Below, piece after piece: positions 19,831-28,125 of a DNA stretch of 64,000 nucleotides. The translations under genes were made by a program, and so were the position numbers. Position 1 is the first letter of the stretch; the number at the start of each line of letters is the position of its first letter. The notes below the pieces were generated by a model. It saw nothing but the letters and a program-made list of their open reading frames with translations. It searched no databases and was not told where the DNA came from. This DNA comes from Rhodanobacteraceae bacterium (GTDB lineage Bacteria > Pseudomonadota > Gammaproteobacteria > Xanthomonadales > SZUA-5), in NCBI GenBank assembly GCA_016713135.1, contig JADJPR010000003.1, positions 124,001-188,000 on the forward strand. The letters run 5' to 3'.

Positions 19831-19910
19831 GCGGTGAAAGGTGAAAAGTGAAAGGGCGGCCAGGGCGCACCCGCTTCTCCTTTCACTTTTTACCTTTCAC
19901 TTTTTACCGC
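19831..19910. repeat. Palindromic tandem-unit island, GTGAAAA/GTGAAAG type
   Basis: Left arm 19831-19855 (GCGGTGAAAGGTGAAAAGTG, then AAAGG); right arm 19879-19910 is its reverse complement with one additional heptamer. The core is about 23 bases. The left edge is two bases from the prs stop codon. The remaining gap to rplY (19911-20071) shows no gene. Confidence 0.85.
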
Positions 19911-20071
19911 TCCGAGTAGCGAGTCCTGTGGCTGCACGCGGCTACAGCACTCACCCCTCGGATCGGCTGGTCGCGGCCGGTGTTGCGGAGGTGAGGCGTG
20001 GCGAACGGATCGCCGCGGCCTCTCATCAACGGCGTTCCCGGATGGAATGCCATCATTGAAGGATGTTTGAA

Positions 20072-20782
20072 ATGGCCAAGATTCGAAATGTGCCGGTGGA
20101 ATTCCGCGCTGACGAAGGGAAGGGTGCGAGCCGCCGCCTTCGCGCCGCGGGCAAGGTGCCGGCGATCCTGTACGGTGGCGGCCAGGCGCCGCGCGCGCTG
20201 CAGATGGACCAGCTGCTGGCCTATCGCTACGCCAACAACGAGTGGTTCTACACCTCCATCCTCGAGCTGGACGTGGGCAACGAGACGCAGAAGGCGCTCC
20301 TGCGCGACCTGCAGCGTCATCCGTACAAGCCGATGCTGCTGCACATCGACTTCCAGCGCGTGTCCGAGACCGAGCCGGTGCGCCTGCGCGTGCCGCTGCA
20401 CTTCCTGAATCAGGCCACCTCGCCGGCCGGCAAGACCGGCGGCTCGCTGATCCTGCACGAGCTCAACGACGTCGAAATCAGCTGCCTGCCGAAGGACCTC
20501 CCGGAGTTCCTGGAAGTCGACCTGGCGGACCTGAAGATCGGCGACACCATCCACGTGTCCGACATCAAGTTGCCCGAGGGCGTGGAAATCCCGTCGCTCA
20601 AGCTGGGCCGTGAGCACGATGTGGCGGTGGTCGTGGCACGCATGGCGATCGAGGAAGCGGCGGAAGCGCCGGCCGAAGGCGCTGCGCAGCCGGTTCCGGC
20701 GGCGGGCAAGAAGCCGGCCGCTGCGGCCAAGGCTGCGGCCCCGGCGAAAGCTGCCCCGGCCAAGCCGGCGGCAAAGAAGTAA
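20072..20782 (+). CDS. rplY: 50S ribosomal protein L25 (general stress protein Ctc form)
   Basis: A 236-residue long form of L25, which binds 5S rRNA. The first 95 residues are the L25 domain (EFRADEGKGASRRLRAAGKVPAILYGG), followed by the TL5/Ctc C-terminal beta domain (PVRLRVPLHFLNQATSPAGK ... LPEGVEIPSLKL), and an Ala/Lys/Pro-rich tail (PAAGKKPAAAAKAAAPAKAA) that probably contacts RNA. The ATG at 20072 is preferred over 20063 because AAGGA lies eight bases before it. A strong terminator follows. Confidence 0.94.
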   Translation: MAKIRNVPVEFRADEGKGASRRLRAAGKVPAILYGGGQAPRALQMDQLLAYRYANNEWFYTSILELDVGNETQKALLRDLQRHPYKPMLLHIDFQRVSETEPVRLRVPLHFLNQATSPAGKTGGSLILHELNDVEISCLPKDLPEFLEVDLADLKIGDTIHVSDIKLPEGVEIPSLKLGREHDVAVVVARMAIEEAAEAPAEGAAQPVPAAGKKPAAAAKAAAPAKAAPAKPAAKK

Positions 20783-20802
20783 TTCGCGCCGTTGAGTATC
20801 GC

Positions 20803-20835
20803 ATCGGCCGGCCGGCGACGGCCGGCCGATGTGTT
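20803..20835 (+). terminator. Rho-independent terminator after rplY
   Basis: A perfect 12-bp stem (ATCGGCCGGCCG at 20803-20814 with CGGCCGGCCGAT at 20819-20830), GCGA loop, followed by GTGTTTT. It sits 20 bases after the rplY stop. Confidence 0.8.
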
Positions 20836-20845
20836 TTCGGAGCGG

Positions 20846-21043
20846 GGAAAAGTGAAAAGTGAAAAGTGAAAAGTAAGGCCGAGGGTGAAACGTCAAACGT
20901 AAAACGTCAATCGAAACGCTGGCCAGTTGACGTTTTACGTTTCACGTTTGACTTCGATGCGCGGGGGGTGATTCCCTGCCGAGTGAAACGTCAAACGTAA
21001 AACGTCAATCGAAGCGGTGGCCGATTGACGTTTTACGTTTCAC
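20846..21043. repeat. Three stacked tandem-unit arrays: one GTGAAAA arm and two AAACGTC palindromes
   Basis: The 290-bp rplY-pth gap after the terminator is almost wholly repeat. 20846-20875 has about four GTGAAAA units with no right arm. 20885-20913 (GTGAAACGTCAAACGTAAAA, then CGTCAATCG) pairs with 20927-20957. A second, almost identical left arm at 20983-21015 pairs with 21023-21043. The pth ribosome-binding region begins right after the last arm. No gene is present. Confidence 0.85.
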
Positions 21044-21072
21044 CCGACCCACGATTGACTCTCCGATCTGTC

Positions 21073-21654
21073 ATGTCTCCGGGCAACCCCATCCGCGTCG
21101 TATTCGGGCTCGGCAATCCCGGCGCCGAGCATGCGCGCCAGCGGCACAACGCTGGATTCTGGTTCGCCGATGCGCTGGCGGAGCAGTTGGGCGTGCGCCT
21201 GTTGCCGGAGTCGAAGCTGAACGCGGAGGTCGGCAAGGGGGCGGGCGGCCTGCTGCTGGTCAAGCCAACCACCTACATGAACCGCAGCGGCATCGCGGTC
21301 AGCGCGGTGCTGAACTACTACAAGATCGATCCTTCCGAAGCGCTGCTCGTGCACGACGAACTCGACTTGCCGCCGGGGGTTGCGCGCCTCAAGTTCGACG
21401 GCGGCCACGGCGGCCAGAACGGTTTGCGCGACACCATGGTGCAACTCGGGCATGGCAAGTTCCACCGTTTGCGCATCGGCATCGGCCACCCTGGCCGCAA
21501 GGAACTGGTCACGCCCTGGGTGCTCGGCCGCCCGAGCGTCGCCGACGAGCAGGCCATCCGCGGCGCCATCGATGCCGCGTTGGCGGTGTTCCCGCTGTGC
21601 CGGGAGGGCGCGCTGGACCGGGCGATGATGTTGTTGCATACCCCGAAGCCTTGA
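21073..21654 (+). CDS. pth: Peptidyl-tRNA hydrolase
   Basis: A 193-residue enzyme releasing tRNA from prematurely dropped peptidyl-tRNA. Motifs are FGLGNPGAEHARQRHNAGFW (catalytic His and Asn), KPTTYMNRSG, and the catalytic Asp/Gly region VHDELDLPPGVARLKFDGGH followed by GGQNGLRD. The frame stays open upstream to 21025, but that part is coded by the repeat island; the ATG at 21073 gives the normal N-terminus. Confidence 0.95.
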   Translation: MSPGNPIRVVFGLGNPGAEHARQRHNAGFWFADALAEQLGVRLLPESKLNAEVGKGAGGLLLVKPTTYMNRSGIAVSAVLNYYKIDPSEALLVHDELDLPPGVARLKFDGGHGGQNGLRDTMVQLGHGKFHRLRIGIGHPGRKELVTPWVLGRPSVADEQAIRGAIDAALAVFPLCREGALDRAMMLLHTPKP

Positions 21655-21674
21655 CCGGCATCTATCCGGGTGCG

Positions 21675-21743
21675 GTCAAACGTAAAACGTAAAACGTCAA
21701 TCGGGACCGGGGCGAATTGACGTTTTACGTTTCACGTTTGACC
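21675..21743. repeat. Palindromic tandem-unit island, AAACGTA/AAACGTC type
   Basis: Left arm GTCAAACGTAAAACGTAAAA then CGTCAATCGG (21675-21704); right arm 21715-21743 reads TTGACGTTTTACGTTTCACG then TTTGACC. The core is only about 10 bases, so a long RNA hairpin is possible. It is the same unit family as the two islands before pth, 650 bases away. Confidence 0.85.
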
Positions 21744-21794
21744 TTGCATCCAATCATTCAATCAGGGCCCCGTGCCCGCTGGAGTTCCAACCCC

Positions 21795-22886
21795 ATGGGC
21801 ATCAAATGCGGCATCGTCGGCCTGCCCAATGTCGGCAAGTCGACGCTCTTCAATGCGCTGACCAAGGCGGGCATCGCGGCAGCCAACTACCCTTTCTGCA
21901 CCATCGACCCGAATGTCGGTGTGGTGCCGGTGCCGGATCCGCGCCTGGATGCGTTGTCGAAAATCGCAAAGCCGCTGAAGATCATCCCCACCACCATCGA
22001 GTTCGTCGACATCGCGGGCCTGGTCAAGGGAGCCGCGCAGGGCGAAGGCCTGGGCAACCAGTTCCTCGCGCACATCCGTGAGGTCGATGCGATCTCGCAC
22101 GTGGTGCGCTGCTTCGAGCACCCGGACATCGTGCACGTGGCCGGCAAGGTCGATCCGATCTCGGACATCGAGACCATCGACACCGAACTGGCGCTGGCGG
22201 ACCTGGACAGCGTCGAGAAGGCGCTGAACCGCGCCGAACGCGCCGCCAAGGCGGGCGACAAGGACGCGATCGCGCGCCGCCCCGTGCTGCAGAAGGTGCG
22301 CGATGCACTGGATCAAGGCAAGCCGGCGCGCACCGTCGAGCTGAGTGCCGACGAGAAGCTGCTGTTGCGCGACCTGTTCCTGCTGACGCTGAAGCCCGTC
22401 ATGTACGTCGCCAACGTGCGTGAGGATGGCTTCGAGAACAATCCCTTCCTCGACGCCGTGCGCGCGCGCGCCGCGACCGAGGGCGCCGAGGTGGTGCCGG
22501 TGTGCGCGGCCATCGAAGAAGAGCTGGGCCAGCTGGAAGATGAGGATCGCGCGGCTTTCCTCGCCGACATGGGCCTGGACGAGCCCGGCCTCAACCGCGT
22601 GATCCGCGCCGGCTACAAGCTGCTCGGCCTGCGCACCTATTTCACCGCGGGCGAGAAGGAAGTCCGTGCGTGGACGATAAAGGCCGGCTTCACCGCCCCG
22701 CAGGCAGCCGGCGTGATCCACACCGACTTCGAGAAGGGCTTCATCCGCGCCGAAACCATCGCCTACGACGACTACATCCGCTGCAAGGGCGAAGCCGGCG
22801 CCAAGGCCGAAGGCAAGCTGCGCCTGGAAGGCAAGGACTACATCGTGCAGGAAGGCGATGTGCTGCACTTCCGCTTCAACGTCTGA
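21795..22886 (+). CDS. ychF: Redox-regulated ATPase YchF
   Basis: A 363-residue Obg-family P-loop protein. G1 is GIVGLPNVGKSTLFNALT, G3 is FVDIAGLVKGAAQGEGLGN, and the C-terminal TGS domain is recognised by FTAGEKEVRAWTIKAGFTAP, ending QEGDVLHFRFNV. In the G4 position the family prefers ATP over GTP. The start at 21795 is the canonical MGIKCGIVG; the upstream in-frame extension to 21717 is repeat-derived. pth-ychF order is conserved in proteobacteria. Confidence 0.95.
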   Translation: MGIKCGIVGLPNVGKSTLFNALTKAGIAAANYPFCTIDPNVGVVPVPDPRLDALSKIAKPLKIIPTTIEFVDIAGLVKGAAQGEGLGNQFLAHIREVDAISHVVRCFEHPDIVHVAGKVDPISDIETIDTELALADLDSVEKALNRAERAAKAGDKDAIARRPVLQKVRDALDQGKPARTVELSADEKLLLRDLFLLTLKPVMYVANVREDGFENNPFLDAVRARAATEGAEVVPVCAAIEEELGQLEDEDRAAFLADMGLDEPGLNRVIRAGYKLLGLRTYFTAGEKEVRAWTIKAGFTAPQAAGVIHTDFEKGFIRAETIAYDDYIRCKGEAGAKAEGKLRLEGKDYIVQEGDVLHFRFNV

Positions 22887-22891
22887 CCGCC

Positions 22892-23050
22892 GGGCAGAGC
22901 AAGCTCCGCTCGGCAAACAGCCCCGAGCGGAGCGAGCTCCGCGCTACGGGCGGCCTGCGTAGTGCCGAGCTTGCTCGGCAAGCAGCCCCCAAGCGGAGCA
23001 AGCTCCGCTCTACAGAGTGGCTTCGCGTAGTGCCGAGCTTGCTCGGCACC
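22892..23050. repeat. GTAG-type REP palindromes in tandem
   Basis: The gap between ychF and the zinc receptor gene holds two tandem copies of a unit of about 67 bases plus a partial one. Each has two palindromes: AGCGGAGCAAGCTCCGCT (head GTAG on the minus strand, as CTAC) and GTAGTGCCGAGCTTGCTCGG continuing CA. Heads of GTAG followed by an imperfect palindrome are the pattern of the SMAG-type REPs described in Stenotrophomonas. They may also act as the terminator for the two converging genes. Confidence 0.8.
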
Positions 23051-23064
23051 CGCCTCCATTCACA

Positions 23065-25098
23065 TCAGAAATAGACGCGCACACCGGCCGTCAGGTTACG
23101 GCCCGGCAGCGGCGCGCGGTCTTTGAGGACCGAGGTGTGCAGCCTGGCTTCGGCGTCGCCGAGGTTCTCGCCCTTGAGATACCACTCGAAGTTCGCCGAG
23201 CCGGCGTCGAAGGTGTAACCCAGGTACGCATCCCACAGCGTGAAGCTGTCGCTCGTGCTCTCCAGGGCGGCAACGCGGTCCTGTTCGAAGTAGTGCAGGG
23301 CGCCCACACTGGCTTGCCAGGCGCCGGTGTGCCAGCGCAGTTCCCCACCCAGTCTGCTTTGCGGGATCCGCGGAAGGTCGCCGCCACCGACGACGTGTGC
23401 CCGCACGCGGTCGCCGTACCCACGCAGATCGAAGTGGCCCACGCTCGTCTCACCCAGGTGCCACAGTCCCTCTGCTTCGAATCCCGTGAACCGGGCATCC
23501 TCCTGGGTCCACTGCCAAACCGGGAGATCGTCCTCGATGTCGCCGGTGTCCAGCTGGTAGATGAAGTCGTCGAAGCGCGTGTGGAACAGGTTCACGCTGC
23601 CCGTGAAGCGCTCGCTGCGCCAGCGCAGGCCGACATCGAACTGATTGGCGATTTCCTCGTCGAGGCTGGCATCACCGATTTCATAGGCCGCAGTGGCCGC
23701 GTGCGGACCATCCGAAAACAGCTCTTCAGCGGTGGGAAGGCGCGCCGCCCGGTCTGCGCTCAGGGTGAGTGAGACCGGTCCGGTCAGCGGCACGCTGGCG
23801 CCCGCGGACAGGCTCCAGCCGCGGTGGTCCGCCGACTGGCCAGTGCGGGTGTCGATCTCCTGCGAGTCGTAACGGGTGCCCAGCTCCAGTTTCCAGTCGC
23901 CGAGGTCGCGCTGTTCGATCAGGAACAAGCCCAACTGCGAGGTGTCGCTCGGTGGCACGAAGGCTTCCTCGCCCGCGGCTTCGAAGTCCCGCTCGCTGAA
24001 GCTCAGGCCATAGGCGCCGCGCCAACCGCCGACCTCTGCATGCACGACATCCACGCGTCCGATCAGCTCGTCGTTGTCGAAGCGCGTGCCCACCTCGTCG
24101 CCCTCCAGCTCGACATGCTCATAGCGATTGTGGCCGATCCGCACGCGCACATCTTCGGCGAGGTCCGACCCGGTCTTCAGTCCTCCCTTGAGGTCGATGC
24201 GTGTCTGGTCCATGTCCAGGGGCACGACCTCCTCTTCCTCTTCGCTCTTCAGCGCGCGCTCTTCCGCGTGCTCGTGCGCATGTCCCGGGATGCCGTAGTT
24301 GGAGCGGTAGCTGCTGACCGCCAGGCCGATGAAGCCCGACTCGCCGATCCACGACGCGCCCACGGCACCACCGTGGTTGCGCAGCGCGCTGTTCTCGACG
24401 ATTCCTTCGGGCTCGTCCTCGTCTGCATCGACCTCTGCGCGTCCGGGGATCTCGTAGTCCTCCACATCGCGGTGGTAGGCGTCCGCACGCAGGACGAAAC
24501 GCTCATTGCCCGTCTCGATGCGCGCCATCCCGAAGCGCGCATCGGCCACGCTGTCGACACCGAACTGGGCGCGTCCGCTGAATGGCGCCTGCGCGCCTTC
24601 CTCCGCGATCCGCCCATCCACGACATTGACCACCCCGCCGACCGCGCCCGCACCGTAGAGCAGCGTCGCCGGACCGCGCAGCACCTCGATCTGGTCCGCG
24701 AGGAAGGGCTCGATCGTCGTGGCGTGGTCCACGCTCACGGTCGAGGCGTCCATCGAGGATATGCCTTCGCTCAGGACCTGGACTCGCGCGCCATCCTGGC
24801 CGCGAATCACCGGGCGGCCAACGGCCGGGCCGAAGAAGCTCGTCTGCACGCCGGGCTCATGCGACAAGGTTTCGCCCAGCGTATCTGCCTTGCGCTGCTC
24901 GAGCTGAGGGCCGCGCAGCACCGATGCGGGCTGGATCAGATCCCCATAGGCGCTCTTCAACGGATCCGCTTCGACGATTACTGCGTCCAGTTCACGTGCA
25001 TGTTCCTGCGCGTGTTCTTCCTGGCCTGCCGCCGTCGCGCGCAGGGAAGTGGCGATCAGCAGTGTCAGGAGCAGAAGTCTGGGTTGTTGCGCGCGCAT
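23065..25098 (-). CDS. TonB-dependent outer-membrane receptor, probably for zinc (ZnuD-like)
   Basis: A 677-residue receptor with a signal peptide (LLLLTLLIATSLRATAAG), a plug domain (LGETLSHEPGVQTSFFGPAV, RPVIRGQDGARVQVL, EVLRGPATLLYGAGAVGG) and a 22-strand-type barrel ending in the aromatic VRVYF. An extracellular loop is rich in His and acidic residues (GHAHEHAEERA, then EEEEEVV), and the mature N-terminus also has HAQEHARE. This composition and the plug resemble ZnuD zinc receptors. The 96-bp upstream gap has a possible Zur box. Copper or another divalent metal is an alternative substrate. Confidence 0.82.
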   Translation of the reverse strand: MRAQQPRLLLLTLLIATSLRATAAGQEEHAQEHARELDAVIVEADPLKSAYGDLIQPASVLRGPQLEQRKADTLGETLSHEPGVQTSFFGPAVGRPVIRGQDGARVQVLSEGISSMDASTVSVDHATTIEPFLADQIEVLRGPATLLYGAGAVGGVVNVVDGRIAEEGAQAPFSGRAQFGVDSVADARFGMARIETGNERFVLRADAYHRDVEDYEIPGRAEVDADEDEPEGIVENSALRNHGGAVGASWIGESGFIGLAVSSYRSNYGIPGHAHEHAEERALKSEEEEEVVPLDMDQTRIDLKGGLKTGSDLAEDVRVRIGHNRYEHVELEGDEVGTRFDNDELIGRVDVVHAEVGGWRGAYGLSFSERDFEAAGEEAFVPPSDTSQLGLFLIEQRDLGDWKLELGTRYDSQEIDTRTGQSADHRGWSLSAGASVPLTGPVSLTLSADRAARLPTAEELFSDGPHAATAAYEIGDASLDEEIANQFDVGLRWRSERFTGSVNLFHTRFDDFIYQLDTGDIEDDLPVWQWTQEDARFTGFEAEGLWHLGETSVGHFDLRGYGDRVRAHVVGGGDLPRIPQSRLGGELRWHTGAWQASVGALHYFEQDRVAALESTSDSFTLWDAYLGYTFDAGSANFEWYLKGENLGDAEARLHTSVLKDRAPLPGRNLTAGVRVYF

Positions 25099-25110
25099 GG
25101 CTGAATCCTG

Positions 25111-25135
25111 GATGTTGTTATAACATCACACTATC
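25111..25135 (-). promoter_or_regulatory. Possible Zur operator upstream of the zinc receptor gene
   Basis: The sequence GATGTTGTTATAACATCACA contains the perfect 10-base palindrome TGTTATAACA (25116-25125) with partly symmetric flanks, close to the gammaproteobacterial Zur-box pattern (TGTTATA-N-ATAACA-like, followed by CAC). It lies 13-37 bases before the start codon of the ZnuD-like gene, the right place to block transcription when zinc is sufficient. Confidence 0.5.
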
Positions 25136-25194
25136 GCGATGCATCAGAGTGCGCAAGCCGTCAGCGTTCGTGGAATAGCCTGCCGCGGTCCGGG

Positions 25195-25852
25195 TCAGGC
25201 GCGACTGCTGCGCCAGGCGTATGCCGCGGCCAGCAAGGCCAGTCCCAGCAGCGCTGCGCCGACGCCAGGAATCAGCATCAGCATCGGCAGTCCGAGCAGT
25301 GCCAGACCCAATCCGAGCGCAAGACCGTCCATCCGTGCGGCTGGCTCCGGACGCTTGAGCGCAAGCCGGACCAGATGATCGAGGCTGAGTTTGCCGGGTC
25401 CGTTGAACACCAGCGGGATCAACATGACCACGAACAGCAGCGGCAGCTTGTAATTGCCGTGACCCATGTCGGAAATCGCGTAGCCCTTGAGCAGGTCGCC
25501 CCACATGTCCCACATGTCCGGCCAGTGCACCGCGGCGGTGGCCACGAAGGTCAGGAACAGCAGCGAAAAGGCGAAGAAGCGCGTGGCGAGACCCAGCCAC
25601 AGCGCGATCGCGCCGACGAGCTCGAACCAGGTTGCCATGGTCCACGACACACTGGCCGGGACGAGATTGAAGGGGAACCGGAAAATCGCCCTGGATGCCG
25701 GCGAACCAATTCTCGCCGCGGAACTTCTCCAGGCCCGCCTCGAAGAACTCCCATCCCATCACCAGGCGCATGACCAGGCGGGGAACGTACTCGCCCATGG
25801 CGCGCAGGCGTTCGACGATGGCGTCGTAGAGTCCGAAGATCATCAGGGTCAT
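25195..25852 (-). CDS. DoxX-family membrane protein, frameshifted
   Basis: The start (25852, MTLMIFGLYDAIVERLRAM) and the end (25195) are in different frames; one extra base in the G4 run at 25672-25675 explains the change. Joined, the product is about 218 residues: RLVMGWEFFEAGLEKFRGEN is the DoxX signature around the first helix, GDFPVP...NLVPASVSWTMATWFELVG leads to helices 2-4 (AIALWLGLATRFFAFSLLFL), ending with a further hydrophobic hairpin. DoxX proteins are small four-helix membrane proteins, some tied to oxidative-stress defence. The gene is upstream of the zinc receptor on the same strand. Confidence 0.75.
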
Positions 25853-26061
25853 GGCTTGGGCGTCCGCAGTCGATGACTGGATCAGACCGGCCGAGGCCTG
25901 GATTGATTTCACGGATCGAGCACACGGAGGCCGGGCATCTTCCCAATGTTGTGCCGCTGCCACGGCCTTGCCCCCGTGCGCCCGGACAATGACCCGCGCA
26001 GCTCACACTGGCCACACACACCAGGTGTCTGCTGGAGCCTCCTCAGGTCCCGAGCGCTTCC

Positions 26062-27426
26062 ATGTCTCGCATCGCCTTCACCGGATCCACCACCTTCAAG
26101 CTGTTCGTCCTTGGCTTCCTCTCGCTGCTGTTGCTGATTCCGCTTGGCCTGGTTTACGACCTGGTGCAGGAGCGGGCGAGCCTGGCGCACGAGGCGGAAT
26201 CGCGCATTGCCGCGGGCTGGGGTCGCGAGCAGAGCCTGCTGCTGCCGCTGCTGCGCTTCGAGTTCACCCGCGACAGCGTCAACAAGGACAACGAGATCAT
26301 CCGTGAACGCCGTACCCGCTGGCTGACGCCGGTGCAGGCCGACGTCAAGGCCACGCTCAAGGTCGAAACCCGCCAGCTCGGCATCTACGAGCTGCCGATC
26401 TACAGCGCGGCGGTGCGCATCGAGGGCAGCTACAACCCGGCCGCGGCGCGTGCCGACCTGGACGAGCCCGACAGCTGGACCTTGCAGCAACTGACCCTGC
26501 AGTTCGCACCGGGCGACCTTACCGGCTTGCGCGAAGTGCGCCGGGTGGAGCTGGCAGGCAGCGAGCTCAAGCTCAAGCCGGGGGCGGAACGCTGGGTGGT
26601 CGACCACGCCGTGCGCGGCAGTGAATCGCGCGCGGTGCTCGCCACCCCAATCGCAACCGACGTCGCAATCGCAGCGAGCCTGGGCTTTGCCATCGACCTG
26701 GAACTGGCCGGTGCGCGGGCGCTCGACTTCGTGCCCAACGCCGCCGAGTTCAGCGTGGCGGTGCAGGGCGACTGGCCGCATCCCGGCTTCGCCGGCGGCG
26801 CGCTGCCGCGCGAACGCGAGGTCAGCGCGGCGGGTTTCAGCGCCGGCTGGCGCCTGCTCGATCTGTCCACCGGCATCCCGGCGGTGATCGGCGACGCGGG
26901 CTCCATCAGCCAGTGGGGCAATCAGGCAGTCGGCGTGGCGCTGGTCGAGCCGGGTGGGCTGTACCAGCAGAACGAGCGCACCGCCAAGTACGGCGTGCTG
27001 GTGCTGGCGCTGACCATGGCCGCGCTGTTCCTCACCGAGGTGCTGGTCGGCGTGCGCCTGCATCCCTTCCACTATGCGCTGGTCGGCATGGCGCTGGCGG
27101 TGTTCTACCTGCTGCTGCTGGCGCTCAGCGAGCACATCGGGTTCATCCCGGCCTATCTGCTGGCCGCGGCCGCGGTGGTCGCGATGGTCGGCGGCTATTC
27201 GGCGGCGGTGTTGCGCGGCTGGGGCAGGGGCGCGGTCGGTGCCTGTGTGCTGGCGACGCTTTACGGCTTCTTGCTGGTGCTGATCCGCGCCGAGGAAATG
27301 TCGCTGCTGCTGGGTGCGATCGGCCTCGCCCTGCTGCTCGCCGCCGCGATGTACCTGACCCGACGTCTCGACTGGTACAGTGCCGGCCCCGCCGATTCCA
27401 GTGACCCCCAGGGCGCCACGCCATGA
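26062..27426 (+). CDS. creD: Inner membrane protein CreD
   Basis: A 454-residue protein with an N-terminal helix (LFVLGFLSLLLLIPLGLVYDLV), a large periplasmic beta-rich domain (LPIYSAAVRIEGSYN; FSVAVQGDWPHPGFAGG), then at least five membrane helices in the C-terminal third (HPFHYALVGMALAVFYLLLLALSE). This is the CreD family, known as a member of the CreBCD envelope-stress regulon and linked to beta-lactam and colicin tolerance. No creB/creC genes are adjacent. It overlaps tsaB by four bases (ATGA). Confidence 0.88.
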   Translation: MSRIAFTGSTTFKLFVLGFLSLLLLIPLGLVYDLVQERASLAHEAESRIAAGWGREQSLLLPLLRFEFTRDSVNKDNEIIRERRTRWLTPVQADVKATLKVETRQLGIYELPIYSAAVRIEGSYNPAAARADLDEPDSWTLQQLTLQFAPGDLTGLREVRRVELAGSELKLKPGAERWVVDHAVRGSESRAVLATPIATDVAIAASLGFAIDLELAGARALDFVPNAAEFSVAVQGDWPHPGFAGGALPREREVSAAGFSAGWRLLDLSTGIPAVIGDAGSISQWGNQAVGVALVEPGGLYQQNERTAKYGVLVLALTMAALFLTEVLVGVRLHPFHYALVGMALAVFYLLLLALSEHIGFIPAYLLAAAAVVAMVGGYSAAVLRGWGRGAVGACVLATLYGFLLVLIRAEEMSLLLGAIGLALLLAAAMYLTRRLDWYSAGPADSSDPQGATP

Positions 27427-28121
27427 ACCTGCTCGCCATCGAATGCTCGACCGAAGTGCTGTCGGTGGCGGTCTGGAGCGCCGGCGAAGTCTGCGAGCGC
27501 ATCGACGCGCCGGGCCCGCGCCACGGCGACCGCCTGCTGCCGCTGATCGACGCCGTGCTCGCCGATGCACGCATCGGCAAGCTGGACCTGTCCGCGGTGG
27601 CCTTCGGTTGCGGTCCCGGCGCGTTCACCGGGGTGCGCATGGCGGTGGCCGCGGCCCAGGGCATCGCCTACGGCCTGGACATCCCGGCGCTTCCAGTTTC
27701 GTCGCTGGCGGCGCTGGCGCAGGAGGGTTTCGAACGCGGCGCGGTGGCGCCGATCCTGGCGCTGGCGGATGCGCGCATGGGCGAGCTGTACGCGGGCTAC
27801 TTCGATGTCGACGCCGACGGCCTGGTGCTGTCGCTGGGCGACGAGCGGCTGCTCACGCCAGCCGCGCTGGAGCTGCCGGGGGACAACATCTGGTGCGCCG
27901 TCGGGCCCGGCGAGCGCGCCCACCGCGAGGCGCTGAAACAGCGCTTCGGCTATCGCCTGGACCGCGTCGACGGCCCGCTGTACCCGCAGGCGGGCAGCAT
28001 CGCCCGCCTCGGCGCCCGCGCCTTGCGCGCGGGCCAGGGCGTGCCCGCGCGCCAGGCGCTGCCAGTTTATCTCCGCGACAAGGTGGCCTTTACCGAGGCG
28101 GAGCGGCGGGCGAAGCAGTGA
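27423..28121 (+). CDS. tsaB: tRNA threonylcarbamoyladenosine biosynthesis protein TsaB
   Basis: A 232-residue ASKHA-fold protein (LLAIECSTEVLSVAVW at the N-terminus; FGCGPGAFTGVRMAVAAAQG, the family signature). It scaffolds the TsaD/TsaE complex that makes t6A37 on ANN-reading tRNAs. Coupled to creD by a four-base overlap; a 270-bp repeat island begins five bases after the stop. Confidence 0.93.
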   Translation: MNLLAIECSTEVLSVAVWSAGEVCERIDAPGPRHGDRLLPLIDAVLADARIGKLDLSAVAFGCGPGAFTGVRMAVAAAQGIAYGLDIPALPVSSLAALAQEGFERGAVAPILALADARMGELYAGYFDVDADGLVLSLGDERLLTPAALELPGDNIWCAVGPGERAHREALKQRFGYRLDRVDGPLYPQAGSIARLGARALRAGQGVPARQALPVYLRDKVAFTEAERRAKQ

Positions 28122-28125
28122 TGGA

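Noticed and set aside
20846..21043. Regular repeats that look like a small CRISPR array
   Set aside because: The units are only 7 bases, directly joined without spacers, and are followed by their reverse complement. There are no cas genes nearby.
21025..21794. Longer N-termini for pth (from 21025) and ychF (from 21717), both beginning MTFYVS
   Set aside because: The identical peptide comes from the AAACGTC repeat arms read in frame (GACGTTTTACGTTTC). The conserved protein starts are at 21073 and 21795.
22892..23050. Insertion sequence or MITE between ychF and the zinc receptor
   Set aside because: There are no terminal inverted repeats with target duplications; the content is fully explained by GTAG-type REP palindromes in tandem.
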